Shown: in pieces, positions 1-6,893 of the stretch | Layout of the letters: the number at the start of each line of letters is the position of its first letter | How positions within the stretch are numbered: position 1 is the stretch's first letter | DNA from: JBBQHM01 sp038323965 | GTDB lineage: Bacteria; Verrucomicrobiota; Verrucomicrobiia; Chthoniobacterales; UBA10450 | Assembly (NCBI GenBank): GCA_038323965.1 | Contig: JBBQHM010000074.1 | Location: forward strand, 1-10,591 | Direction of reading: 5' to 3' | Length of the DNA: 10,591 nucleotides | Program-made: the position numbers and the translations under genes | Notes under the pieces: generated by a model | Seen by the model: only the letters and a program-made list of their open reading frames with translations | The model's database searches: none | What the model was told of the DNA's origin: nothing

Positions 1-603
1 ACCCCGCGTTCGGTGCTGAGATAACCGAAGGCATTTTCCCCGCTAACGAGAAATGTGGCAGACTTGATTCCGGCCTCGTCTCCCACCTGCACATCAATCG
101 TTTGCGAGGTGAACCCATGCCGCTCGATCCAGCGCTGATACATGCGTAACAGCATATCGGCCCAGTCGCAGGACTCCGTGCCACCCGCGCCGGAGTGAAT
201 CGTCACGAACGCATTGGCGTTGTCGTTCGCGCCCGCAAGAAATTGGCGCAGCTCGAAATCGCCAAGTTTCCGGCTTAGCTTTTCATGTTCGGCCACGACT
301 TCTTTCTCCGCTTCTACGCGCGCGACGGTGTCGGTTTCTTCCGCCGCCAGTTGATGCAACGCATCGAAATCTGCGATCTCTCGTTCCAGCTCGCGGAACG
401 GAGTGATCAACGACTTAAGCCTCGATACCTGCTCGACGTCCGCTTGCGCCCGCTCGCGATTATTCCAGAAATCGCTGGCGCTCATCCGCACCTCAAGTGC
501 GGCTAAATCTTCCTGCAACTTCTCGAAGTCAAAGAAACCTCCTGAGTTCCTCGGCGCGCCGCTTGAGGTCGGCTGCGCCAATGTTTTCGCTTTCGAGAGC
601 CAT
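1..603 (-). CDS. prfB: Peptide chain release factor 2 (RF2), 5' part, with programmed +1 frameshift
   Basis: RF2 recognises UGA and UAA stop codons and triggers peptide release on the ribosome. The gene starts at the ATG at 603-601 and reads 24 codons (MALESENIGAADLKRRAEELR...FL) to an in-frame TGA at 531-529. Shifting +1 there continues as DFEKLQEDLAALEVRMSASD and stays open to the window edge. The downstream frame holds the coiled N-terminal domain of class I release factors and the hallmark AGGTESCDWADMLLRMYQRW segment (about 211-152). The catalytic GGQ loop and the C-terminus lie beyond the left edge, so the gene is partial. The start is 46 bases after ftsB, in the same direction. No clear Shine-Dalgarno sequence precedes the ATG. 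Expression is presumably autoregulated by the frameshift. The AGGTESCDWADM signature and the frameshift site identify RF2 rather than RF1. Confidence 0.96.
528..543 (-). promoter_or_regulatory. prfB: prfB programmed +1 ribosomal frameshift site
   Basis: On the minus strand the sequence is AGGAGGTTTCTTTGAC. An SD-like AGGAGG (543-538) is followed by a 3-nt spacer (TTT, codon 23), the slippery CTT codon (534-532, codon 24) and the in-frame TGA (531-529) followed by C. This matches the conserved bacterial RF2 site in order and spacing (E. coli has AGGGGGTATCTTTGAC). When RF2 is scarce the ribosome pauses at the UGA, slips from CUU to UUU and continues in the +1 frame, so RF2 controls its own synthesis. 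The sequence match is direct; function is inferred from the family. Confidence 0.96.
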
Positions 604-649
604 GCTTAAAACATAATCACCGCGCGCAAGCTGCCAACCAGGCGGCCCC

Positions 650-988
650 TTACTTTCGCTTCCGCGTTTCCAGCCGGAAAACCGTCTCGCCTTCTTTCAT
701 CAGATCGAGCCGATCGCGCGCAATCGCTTCCAGATAGGTTGGATCATTCTTGAGCCAGCTCACTTCGCGCGTCTGTTTCGCGAGCAGAATTTTATGATCA
801 GCGACCTGCGCCTGAAGGTTATCGGCGTCAGCACGCGCGGCACTCAGCTTTTTATATGGTGGAACAAAGAGGCTCATGCCCACGAGCCACAAAGCGAGCG
901 CGAGTAAGACTTTTAAAAGGCTGTTGAGACGCTGCCACACCGTCGCGTCGCGGCGCGCACGGAAATCAGCGTAGGGAGGCTGATCCAC
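650..988 (-). CDS. ftsB: Septum formation initiator family protein (FtsB/DivIC-like)
   Basis: This is a small bitopic membrane protein of 112 residues. FtsB/DivIC proteins form a trimer with FtsL and FtsQ/DivIB that connects divisome assembly to septal peptidoglycan synthesis. A charged cytoplasmic N-terminus (1-21) precedes one membrane segment (about 22-43) and a coiled-coil stretch (about 46-80). The C-terminal motif NDPTYLEAIARDRLDLMKEG with GETVF (81-104) fits the family pattern of a DP-Y-E-AR-L box followed by GE. Size and architecture are normal for the family. The start is a GTG that shares one base with the eno TAG stop (TAGTG), so translation is probably coupled to eno. The eno-ftsB adjacency is also well known in Proteobacteria, which supports the call. 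The family assignment is firm, but FtsB cannot be separated from DivIC here. Confidence 0.88.
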   Translation of the reverse strand: MDQPPYADFRARRDATVWQRLNSLLKVLLALALWLVGMSLFVPPYKKLSAARADADNLQAQVADHKILLAKQTREVSWLKNDPTYLEAIARDRLDLMKEGETVFRLETRKRK

Positions 989-2271
989 TAGCGCATCTTA
1001 CCGCCGTAAACGGCGTTGTCACCAAGTTCCTCTTCGATGCGCAGGAGCTGATTATACTTGGCCACGCGATCGGTGCGACAAAGTGAACCCGTCTTGATCT
1101 GCCCGGCGTTCGTCGCAACCGCTATGTCGGCAATTGTCGTGTCTTCGGTTTCGCCGGAGCGATGGCTTATGACAGAGGTGTAATTGTTCCCGTCGGCGAG
1201 ACGAATCGTAGCGAGCGTTTCGGTCAGCGTTCCGATCTGGTTGACCTTGATCAGGATGGAATTCGCGACGTGCTCATCGATTCCGCGCTGTAGGAATTTC
1301 ACATTGGTGACAAACAGATCGTCGCCGACAAGTTGCACACGATCGCCCAGCTTCGTCGTCAATTTCTTCCAGCCATCCCAATCATTTTCTGCGCATCCAT
1401 CCTCGATAGAAATGATCGGGAAACGGCTGCAGAGATCCGCGTAATACTCGACCAGCTCAGCAGCGGTCCTCTTCGAACCGTCGGACTTCTTAAAGACGTA
1501 AAGATTTTGCTCGCAATCGTAGAACTCCGACGATGCCGCATCGATCGCGATGAAAATTTGCTCGCCTAGTTTGTAGCCGGCCTGGTCGATGGCCGTCGCG
1601 ATCGATTCCAGCGCGTCGTTAGCGGAACTGAGCTTGGGCGCGAAACCGCCCTCATCACCAATGGCCGTTGAGAGCCCCCGGTCGTGCAGCACCTGCTTGA
1701 GCGCGTGAAAAACTTCGGTGCCGTAGCGCAGCGCTTCCGAGAACGACGGCGCGCCTTTCGGCATAATCATGAATTCTTGGAAATCGATCGGCGCATCCGA
1801 GTGCGCGCCGCCATTCAGGATATTCATCATCGGGACTGGCAAAGTTTTCGCCGCATCGCCGCCGAGATAGCGAAAGAGCGCTTGGCCGGAAGCGTTCGCC
1901 GCGGCATGCGCGATCGCGAGCGAAACGCCGAGCAGCGCGTTCGCGCCGAGATTTTTTTTATTCGCGGAACCATCGAGCTCGATCAGTCGCGCATCGATCT
2001 TCCCCTGCTCGGTCGCGTCAGCGCCGCGCAACTCGCTCGCTATTTTGTCATTCACGCTCGCCACCGCCTTCGCCACCCCTTTCCCGCCGTAACGGTTCTT
2101 GTCGCCATCGCGCAATTCCCACGCCTCATGTTCGCCCGTGCTGGCGCCACTCGGCACTGCCGCCCGCCCCATGGCGCCATCTTCCAGGCGCACATCGACT
2201 TCTACCGTCGGGTTCCCGCGCGAATCGAGAATCTCGCGCGCATGAATGTTTGTGATCGTCGTTCGTCCCAT
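988..2271 (-). CDS. eno: Enolase (phosphopyruvate hydratase)
   Basis: Enolase converts 2-phosphoglycerate to phosphoenolpyruvate in glycolysis and gluconeogenesis, with Mg2+, in the cytoplasm; it also scaffolds RNA-degradation complexes in some bacteria. From the ATG at 2271 the protein has 427 residues, the usual family length. Landmarks are ILDSRGNPTVEV near the N-terminus, GDEGGFAPKL (205-214, catalytic Glu207), Mg ligands Asp244 (IAIDAASSEFY), Glu290 (SIEDG) and Asp317 (GDDLF), catalytic Lys342 (IKVNQIGTLTE) and the SHRSGETED loop (369-377). All key residues are present. The frame is open to an ATG at 2319, adding 16 basic residues, but 2271 matches the family N-terminus, and a candidate promoter overlaps the upstream ATGs. 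The stop is TAG. It heads an eno-ftsB-prfB run. Confidence 0.97.
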   Translation of the reverse strand: MGRTTITNIHAREILDSRGNPTVEVDVRLEDGAMGRAAVPSGASTGEHEAWELRDGDKNRYGGKGVAKAVASVNDKIASELRGADATEQGKIDARLIELDGSANKKNLGANALLGVSLAIAHAAANASGQALFRYLGGDAAKTLPVPMMNILNGGAHSDAPIDFQEFMIMPKGAPSFSEALRYGTEVFHALKQVLHDRGLSTAIGDEGGFAPKLSSANDALESIATAIDQAGYKLGEQIFIAIDAASSEFYDCEQNLYVFKKSDGSKRTAAELVEYYADLCSRFPIISIEDGCAENDWDGWKKLTTKLGDRVQLVGDDLFVTNVKFLQRGIDEHVANSILIKVNQIGTLTETLATIRLADGNNYTSVISHRSGETEDTTIADIAVATNAGQIKTGSLCRTDRVAKYNQLLRIEEELGDNAVYGGKMR

Positions 2272-2290
2272 CTTGCGAATGATGGGGCGT

Positions 2291-2318
2291 ATCATGCGTT
2301 TGCGGCCGTGGCTGTCCA
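2291..2318 (-). promoter_or_regulatory. Candidate sigma70-type promoter for eno
   Basis: Reading the minus strand, TGGACA (2318-2313) is followed by a 16-nt spacer and CATGAT (2296-2291). That is 5/6 and 4/6 matches to the TTGACA/TATAAT consensus. It would start transcription about 13-18 nt before the eno ATG at 2271, inside the 94-bp divergent region 2272-2365. For the opposite direction only an isolated TAGAAT (2347-2352) is visible, without a good -35. The call is a weak pattern match in GC-rich DNA. Confidence 0.3.
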
Positions 2319-2365
2319 CTCAAAGTTTGCTGGCAATCTCGAACGGTAGAATTACGCTCTCCTCG

Positions 2366-3178
2366 ATGATCCGTAGGAATGGCCTGGCGCTTGTCGCTTT
2401 TCTCTCGCTCGCCCAAGCTGCGCCCGCGGCGGATCCGGCGCCCCTGGCCGCCGAGCAAATAGCGAAAGCGATCCGCTCCGACACGATCTCGATTCCGTCG
2501 CCGGGGGAATTATTCGCGGCGCTGACCAAGCCCGGCAAACCCAATTGGTCGACCCAATATAGGCCCCCGATTCCTTCGACTTTTAAAAATCGCGCGCAGA
2601 TCGCGTTAAACCTCGGCGGTCTAATCGCGGACGGATTCATCGCGGTCGAGGCGCAGGATAGCCAGCAGGTGAAGAATACCGGCGGCGACATTATCAAGAT
2701 GGCGCGCGCCCTCGGCGTCAGCGAAAAAGTTCTTAGTCGCGGCAATAGCATTAACGAATTTGCGGAGCATAACGACTGGGATGTTCTGCAAGAGGAACTG
2801 GAGGCGACGCAAAATGAAGTGAAGTCGTCGATGCAATCGCACAGCGACCAGGACCTCATTATTTTGGTGAGCCTGGGCGGATGGATCCGTGGGACGCAGG
2901 TGGTGAGCGGCGTGGTAGCCGCGAATTTCGATGCGCGGACCGCCAAAGTTTTGCGTCAACCTGCGCTCGTGAGTTACATCCGGACGAAGTTGAATGACAT
3001 GTCGCCCGAACTCCGCGAGCAGGCGCTGGTCAAAGAAATTTCAGATCAACTCGCTAATCTTGAGAAGCTGGTGGAGTTCCCGCTCGGCGCCGCTCCCACT
3101 GTCGAGGACGTAAAGAAGGTAAACGCAGCCGTCTCTGGATTGATGCAGGACATTCAAAGTAAAGGGGAAGCGAAATGA
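2366..3178 (+). CDS. Exported protein of unknown function (270 aa)
   Basis: I do not recognise this family. The ATG at 2366 was chosen because it opens a good Sec signal peptide: basic MIRRN, a hydrophobic core (LALVAFLSLAQAA), and cleavage probably after Ala-rich APAA near residue 20-22. The open frame continues upstream to 2246, but that part would overlap eno and destroy the signal. The mature protein is mostly predicted helical. It has a glycine-flanked hydrophobic segment (LGGLIADGFIAVEAQDSQQ, 83-101), an acidic helix (about 137-160) and a second hydrophobic Gly segment (DLIILVSLGGWIRGTQVVSG, 163-182). A helical Glu/Lys-rich C-terminus (210-270) follows. The stop overlaps the next ATG by 4 bases, so the two are co-translated. 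It is probably periplasmic; no catalytic motif was seen. Confidence 0.82.
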   Translation: MIRRNGLALVAFLSLAQAAPAADPAPLAAEQIAKAIRSDTISIPSPGELFAALTKPGKPNWSTQYRPPIPSTFKNRAQIALNLGGLIADGFIAVEAQDSQQVKNTGGDIIKMARALGVSEKVLSRGNSINEFAEHNDWDVLQEELEATQNEVKSSMQSHSDQDLIILVSLGGWIRGTQVVSGVVAANFDARTAKVLRQPALVSYIRTKLNDMSPELREQALVKEISDQLANLEKLVEFPLGAAPTVEDVKKVNAAVSGLMQDIQSKGEAK

Positions 3179-3606
3179 TCCTGCTGACGCGTGTGACCTT
3201 ATGTGTCTGCATGTTTGCGGCGGTGTCGTTGCGGGCCGACACCGACAGCGAGGTCAACGCACGCAAAAATGTCTACGACCTGGCCGGCGCGTTTACGAAT
3301 GACGGTTTTAAATTACGCGACGGTCACTGGCTCGGGACACTCAAGACCAGCGAGCCGGCTGTGGTCGCGGTCAATCTGTATTCGGGCAATGAGTACTGGT
3401 TTGCGGCCAGCGCTGGCGATGACTCGCGGCGTGTGATCGTTGAAGTTTACGACGAGACGGGGAAGCCGGTTGCGGCGGAGCGCTACGACGAGAATAATCG
3501 CTCGGCGGCAGGATTCTCTCCGCAGAATAGCGGACAGTATTTTGTCGCGGTCGCTCTGGCGAATGGCGACCCGACCAGTGTTTGCCTCGTATATTCCTAC
3601 AAGTAA
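3175..3606 (+). CDS. Exported protein with PPC-like beta-sandwich pattern, unknown function (143 aa)
   Basis: A signal peptide (MILLTRVTLCVCMFAAVSLRA, cleavage probably around residue 20-21) is followed by a compact domain of alternating beta-strand character. VVAVNLYSGNEYWFAA, VIVEVYDETGKPVA and a final SGQYFVAVAL strand (119-128) resemble the strand order of bacterial pre-peptidase C-terminal (PPC) or related carbohydrate-binding sandwich domains. The resemblance is by eye only. Its ATG lies in an ATGA overlap with the upstream exported protein, and an SD-like AAGGGGA sits about 10 nt before it, one of the few convincing ribosome sites in the window. The coupling suggests that the two proteins work together in the periplasm or at the cell surface. 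No active-site residues are obvious. Confidence 0.82.
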   Translation: MILLTRVTLCVCMFAAVSLRADTDSEVNARKNVYDLAGAFTNDGFKLRDGHWLGTLKTSEPAVVAVNLYSGNEYWFAASAGDDSRRVIVEVYDETGKPVAAERYDENNRSAAGFSPQNSGQYFVAVALANGDPTSVCLVYSYK

Positions 3607-3661
3607 CAGCCGCACGGAACGCGATTAGCTATACGTATGGGCGTCCGTCCGCTCTGTCCCT

Positions 3662-4123
3662 GTGAAAAATACGATTCTATTTCTCCTCACTGTTGTCACG
3701 GTTATTGGCTGCGCTCGGAAAAATTCCGACAAACCGACGGCTGCGTCCGGCGGTAAATATTACTCCGTCACAGCCGATAAAACGGCCTTCTACAAGTACG
3801 GACCACAACAAGGGAACGGACCAGACCAGCAGCTTAATCACGACACGCTGGTGACAATCATTCGACCTTCCTTTGGCTACTGCAAAGTGCGCCTGCTTGA
3901 TGGCCAGAACGGTTACGTTGCGAACGAAGATATTCGGATGGCGTCCCCGCAGCTGGTGGCGGCAGTCACCGCGCCGACCCCAGCGCCTGTGGCTGCGACG
4001 TCGGTGCATATGCGCGTGGATCCGAACGATCCGCGGTTCCAGCCACCGGCCGAACCGCTGCCGGAAAGCTTTCCGGAACCGAGCGCGATCCCGGAAGCGG
4101 CGATTTCGCCGAGCCCGAACTGA
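3662..4123 (+). CDS. Lipoprotein with SH3-like domain and Pro-rich tail (153 aa)
   Basis: The start is a GTG read as MKNTILFLLTVVTVIGC, a lipoprotein signal with lipobox V-I-G-C and the lipidated Cys at residue 17. Residues about 33-93 (YYSVTADKTAFYKYGP..., LVTIIRPSFGYCKVRLLDG, QNGYVANEDI) follow the beta-barrel pattern of bacterial SH3 (SH3b) domains, in which a final GYV strand is typical. Such domains often bind peptidoglycan or partner proteins. The last 55 residues are rich in Pro, Ala and Glu and look disordered. No Shine-Dalgarno is visible before the GTG. The 55-nt gap upstream contains a small palindrome (ATACGTAT) and no clear terminator, so the gene may be read from the operon before it. 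The lipoprotein nature is well supported; the SH3 assignment is by pattern. Confidence 0.8.
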   Translation: MKNTILFLLTVVTVIGCARKNSDKPTAASGGKYYSVTADKTAFYKYGPQQGNGPDQQLNHDTLVTIIRPSFGYCKVRLLDGQNGYVANEDIRMASPQLVAAVTAPTPAPVAATSVHMRVDPNDPRFQPPAEPLPESFPEPSAIPEAAISPSPN

Positions 4124-4170
4124 TCGCGCCAGGAGCTTGTCTCTATCCGCATCGCGCGCATTTTCTCGCG

Positions 4171-4443
4171 ATGGCATTGAGAATCCTGTACGAAGGCCAT
4201 GTGCAAGGCGTCGGTTTTCGTTGGGCTGTTAAACAAATCGCCAAAGGCTTTGATGTCGTCGGGTCTGTCGCGAATCTGGCCGACGGGCGGGTGGAGTTGC
4301 AGGTTGACGGCGAGTTGAACGAAATCCGCGCCTTTGTGCAGGCAATTGCCGAGAGTGACCTGCGATCCCATATTCGCGAAACCAAAGAAACGGAGCTTGA
4401 GCAGGCGCTCTCGACGCGCGGCTTTGAGATTCGGCATGAGTGA
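4171..4443 (+). CDS. acyP: Acylphosphatase
   Basis: Acylphosphatase hydrolyses the carboxyl-phosphate bond of small acylphosphates such as acetyl phosphate, carbamoyl phosphate and 1,3-bisphosphoglycerate in the cytoplasm. At 90 residues it is the normal family length. The signature GHVQGVGFRW (9-18) supplies the phosphate-binding loop and catalytic Arg17. NLADGRVEL (35-43) supplies catalytic Asn35 and the second family signature. The ATG at 4171 gives the usual N-terminus; no Shine-Dalgarno is visible. Its last 8 bases overlap the start of the ABC ATPase gene, making it the first gene of a six-gene overlapping run. Its job among transporter and envelope genes is not evident; acylphosphatases are often carried along as small housekeeping genes. 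Confidence 0.95.
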   Translation: MALRILYEGHVQGVGFRWAVKQIAKGFDVVGSVANLADGRVELQVDGELNEIRAFVQAIAESDLRSHIRETKETELEQALSTRGFEIRHE

Positions 4444-5296
4444 GATCGCTGTCAGGACGGCCAACCTGACCAAGATTTATCGGACGGATTTCAGGCGCAA
4501 GCCTCGCGTCGCGGTGCGCGACTTGAACCTCGAAATTCGCGCGGGCGAGATCTTCGGACTGCTCGGGCCGAACGGGTCCGGCAAAAGCACGACGCTGAAG
4601 ATGATTCTGAATCTTGCGTTCCCGACGCGAGGAACCGTGGAGATTTTTGGGAAAACCTCCAGCGCTGCGGCGAGCCGGGCCGGTGTCGGTTTCCTCCCGG
4701 AGAACGCTTATTTTTACAAATTTCTTACCGGCGAGGAGACGCTCTTTTTCCACGGAAAGCTTGGCGGACTACGCGGAGCGCAGCTGCGTGACCGCGTCCG
4801 GGAATTGATTGAACTGGTGGGGTTGAATGATGCACGATCCGCGCGGCTCAGCACTTATTCGAAAGGCATGTTGCAGCGCATCGGCCTCGCTCAAAGTCTC
4901 GTGCATCGGCCGCGACTGGTCGTGCTCGATGAGCCTACGGCAAGCGTCGATCCGGCAGGTTCGCGCGACATCTGTAACCTTATCGCCCGACTCAAAGCGA
5001 ACGGCACGACCGTTCTCCTTTCATCGCATTTACTGACCCAGGTCGAGGAGATCTGCGATCGCATCGCCATTCTGGATAGAGGTGAACTGGTCCGCGCAGG
5101 GACGGTCGCGGAGATCACCGAATCGCGCCGCCGCACTGAGCTGGTGATCGAGAACGCACCGGACGCTTTGCTCGCACAACTGCAGGCGCAGATTCAAAAT
5201 TCAACTGCCACACTGGTGACGAAACGGCCGGCGCGCACATCGCTGGAAGAAGTTTTTCTCGCTGCCACAAATCGCCCCGTCGACGAACGGAAGTGA
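4436..5296 (+). CDS. ABC transporter ATP-binding protein (ABC-2/NatA-DrrA type)
   Basis: This is the nucleotide-binding subunit that powers the adjacent permease. It has 286 residues from the ATG at 4436, where the N-terminus MSEIAVRTANLTKIYR is typical. Upstream in-frame starts lie inside acyP. Motifs in order: Walker A GPNGSGKST (44-52); GFLPEN (85-90) in the Q-loop position, without a Gln as in many DrrA/NatA-like members; signature YSKGM (141-145); Walker B LVVLDEP (161-167); D-loop SVDP; and the switch His198 in LLSSHLL. The C-terminal 60 residues include the small accessory domain common in this subfamily. The subfamily serves drug, lipid, sodium or O-antigen export and copper-enzyme maturation (NosF-like), so the substrate cannot be named. 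The stop overlaps the permease start by 4 bases (GTGA). Confidence 0.94.
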   Translation: MSEIAVRTANLTKIYRTDFRRKPRVAVRDLNLEIRAGEIFGLLGPNGSGKSTTLKMILNLAFPTRGTVEIFGKTSSAAASRAGVGFLPENAYFYKFLTGEETLFFHGKLGGLRGAQLRDRVRELIELVGLNDARSARLSTYSKGMLQRIGLAQSLVHRPRLVVLDEPTASVDPAGSRDICNLIARLKANGTTVLLSSHLLTQVEEICDRIAILDRGELVRAGTVAEITESRRRTELVIENAPDALLAQLQAQIQNSTATLVTKRPARTSLEEVFLAATNRPVDERK

Positions 5297-6165
5297 ATCC
5301 CCTTCCCTCCATGCGCCGCATCTCGGCGATCGCGTCGACCACGTTCACTGAGCTGATTCGGCTGAAGCTTTTCTACGCCGTCTGCGCCATCGGACTTCTA
5401 CTTATCGGCGGCTCCGTCTTCTTCGCGCGCTTTTCGTTCCAGGAAGAATTCCAGATCCTTAAAGATATTTCGCTCGGCACGATTACCATTTTCTCATCTC
5501 TGCTCGCCATCATCGCCACGGCTAATTTGATCCCGCGTGATGTGGAAGATCGGACGGCCTACGCCATTCTCGCGAAGGCGGTCCCGCGAAAAGATTACAT
5601 CATCGGGAAATTGCTGGGAGCGATCGGCCTGATCGCACTTTCCGTCCTGATGATGTCGGCTCTTTTCTTCGCGATCCTGGCTCTGCGCGAGAACGCCGTG
5701 CTTAACGCGCTCCAGCAATCGCCCGCAAGTTCCCCGCAGGATATGGCCGCGACGATCGCGACGATTCATCACGCGGCTTCGTGGCAACTGGTGGCGCCCG
5801 CTACGCTCATGATTTTTCTGCGCTCCGCCGTTATCGCCGCGCTCACGCTTTTTGTTTCAACGTTCGCGACAAGCAATGCATTTACGATTGTGGTGATGAT
5901 GATGGTTTATCTCGTCGCTCAACTGGAACCGATTGCGCGCGAATACTGGCTGCAAGCGCGCACCGCCGGCGTCGCGGCCCGAAGTTTTCTTGCGCTGGTC
6001 GCAATCGCTTTTCCAGACTTGCAGGCGCTCGATTTCGGTGACGCGGTGGCCTCCGGAATCGTGCTCGCTGCACCGCTGATCCTGAAGGCCGCAATGCTGG
6101 CATTGTTTTATGTCGTTCTGTACGCGTTGCTCTCGATCGCATCTTTTTCCGGACGAGAATTATGA
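5293..6165 (+). CDS. ABC-2-type transporter permease
   Basis: This is the membrane subunit partner of the preceding ATPase, 290 residues from a GTG at 5293; an in-frame ATG at 5311 is the alternative start. A cytoplasmic N-terminus with an amphipathic segment (TTFTELIRLKLFYAVC) leads into about six membrane segments, near residues 24-45, 58-80, 104-128, 170-190, 192-210 and 260-285. The motif LIPRDVEDRTAYAILAKAVPRKDYIIGKLLG (broken here as LIPRDVEDRTAYAILAK then AVPRKDYIIGKLLG, 79-109) is characteristic of ABC-2/NosY-like permeases. There the R-E/D-x-x-x-xT loop couples to the ATPase. A hydrophilic stretch near 134-160 is probably an external loop. Overlaps of 4 bases on both sides indicate tight operon coupling. 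The substrate is unknown. Confidence 0.9.
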   Translation: MNPLPSMRRISAIASTTFTELIRLKLFYAVCAIGLLLIGGSVFFARFSFQEEFQILKDISLGTITIFSSLLAIIATANLIPRDVEDRTAYAILAKAVPRKDYIIGKLLGAIGLIALSVLMMSALFFAILALRENAVLNALQQSPASSPQDMAATIATIHHAASWQLVAPATLMIFLRSAVIAALTLFVSTFATSNAFTIVVMMMVYLVAQLEPIAREYWLQARTAGVAARSFLALVAIAFPDLQALDFGDAVASGIVLAAPLILKAAMLALFYVVLYALLSIASFSGREL

Positions 6166-6893
6166 TGCGCGCTTTCTGGTTGATCCTGATCTTCGCGGTT
6201 GGCGGCGCGATTAAGATCCCCGCGGAACAAAACTTGGCACGGCAGTCTCAAGCTCGTGCCGCCCTCTCGCTTGGAGAGAAATTCCGCGAGGGCGCATTAC
6301 TGGCCAGCCTGAGCGGCCTGCGCGCGCTCGCCGCCAATGTTCTCTACATCGAAGCGCACGTCGCCTGGGAGCAGACGCAATGGGCGCGGATGCTTCTTTT
6401 GTTTCGCCAGGTGACGGCGTTGCAGCCAGGCGTTGTCCTGTTTTGGGATACGGCGGCGTGGCACATGGCGTGGAATGCGAGCGCGGCTGCTCTGAATGAC
6501 TCGCGCGAACCACGTGTCGCGCTGCGGGTCAGACGTCAGCGGGAATTCATCGAGATCGGTCGGCAGTTTCTCGTCCGCGGCATTGAGTTGAACCCTAATC
6601 AGCCGCAACTGCACGAAGCGCTCGCGCGCCTGTATCGCGATAAGCTCCACGATCACACCGGCGCGTCCGATTCGTTTGCGCGCGCCGCGGCCTTGCCGGG
6701 CGCTGCTGCCTACGACGAACGTTTTTCTGCCTACGAACTTTCGTATTGCGAAGGAATGGAAGCCGACGCATACGAGCGTTTGCGCCAGCTTTATCAACGC
6801 GGCGAGCGGGAACGGCTCCCGACGTTACTCGCACGCATCCACGCGCTCGAAGAGAAACTTGGTGTGCCAAATGCCGATCGCGTAATCCGATGA
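6162..6893 (+). CDS. Membrane-anchored helical (TPR-like) protein, unknown function (243 aa)
   Basis: The start is the ATG in the ATGA overlap with the permease; an ATG three bases downstream is equally possible. An N-terminal hydrophobic segment (about 3-19) is either a signal anchor or an uncleaved signal. The rest is helical, with repeats resembling tetratricopeptide units. Examples are WARMLLLFRQVTALQPG (74-90), FLVRGIELNPNQPQLHEALARLY (136-158) and DSFARAAALPGAAAYD (170-185), each with the small/large residue pattern and the Pro of TPR turns. Trp residues around 69-104 (WEQTQW, FWDTAAWHMAW) stand out and may form a packed interface. It is probably a periplasmic or membrane-edge adaptor of the ABC system, judging only from its position between the permease and the phosphoesterase. 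No named family recognised. Confidence 0.82.
   Translation: MMRAFWLILIFAVGGAIKIPAEQNLARQSQARAALSLGEKFREGALLASLSGLRALAANVLYIEAHVAWEQTQWARMLLLFRQVTALQPGVVLFWDTAAWHMAWNASAAALNDSREPRVALRVRRQREFIEIGRQFLVRGIELNPNQPQLHEALARLYRDKLHDHTGASDSFARAAALPGAAAYDERFSAYELSYCEGMEADAYERLRQLYQRGERERLPTLLARIHALEEKLGVPNADRVIR

Noticed and set aside
529..531. prfB as a frameshifted pseudogene
   Set aside because: The UGA sits in the exact conserved RF2 frameshift motif, and the downstream frame is intact to the window edge.
1684..2349. 221-codon open frame on the plus strand
   Set aside because: It lies antisense over enolase, is rich in Arg and His with no family likeness, and is explained by the third-position GC bias of the real gene.
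2320..2946. 208-codon open frame on the minus strand
   Set aside because: It is antisense to the exported 270-residue protein, which has a clear signal peptide and a coupled downstream gene; the antisense product shows no domain.
4229..4753. 174-codon minus-strand frame opposite acyP and the ABC ATPase
   Set aside because: Both sense genes have complete motifs, and the antisense translation is basic low-complexity sequence.
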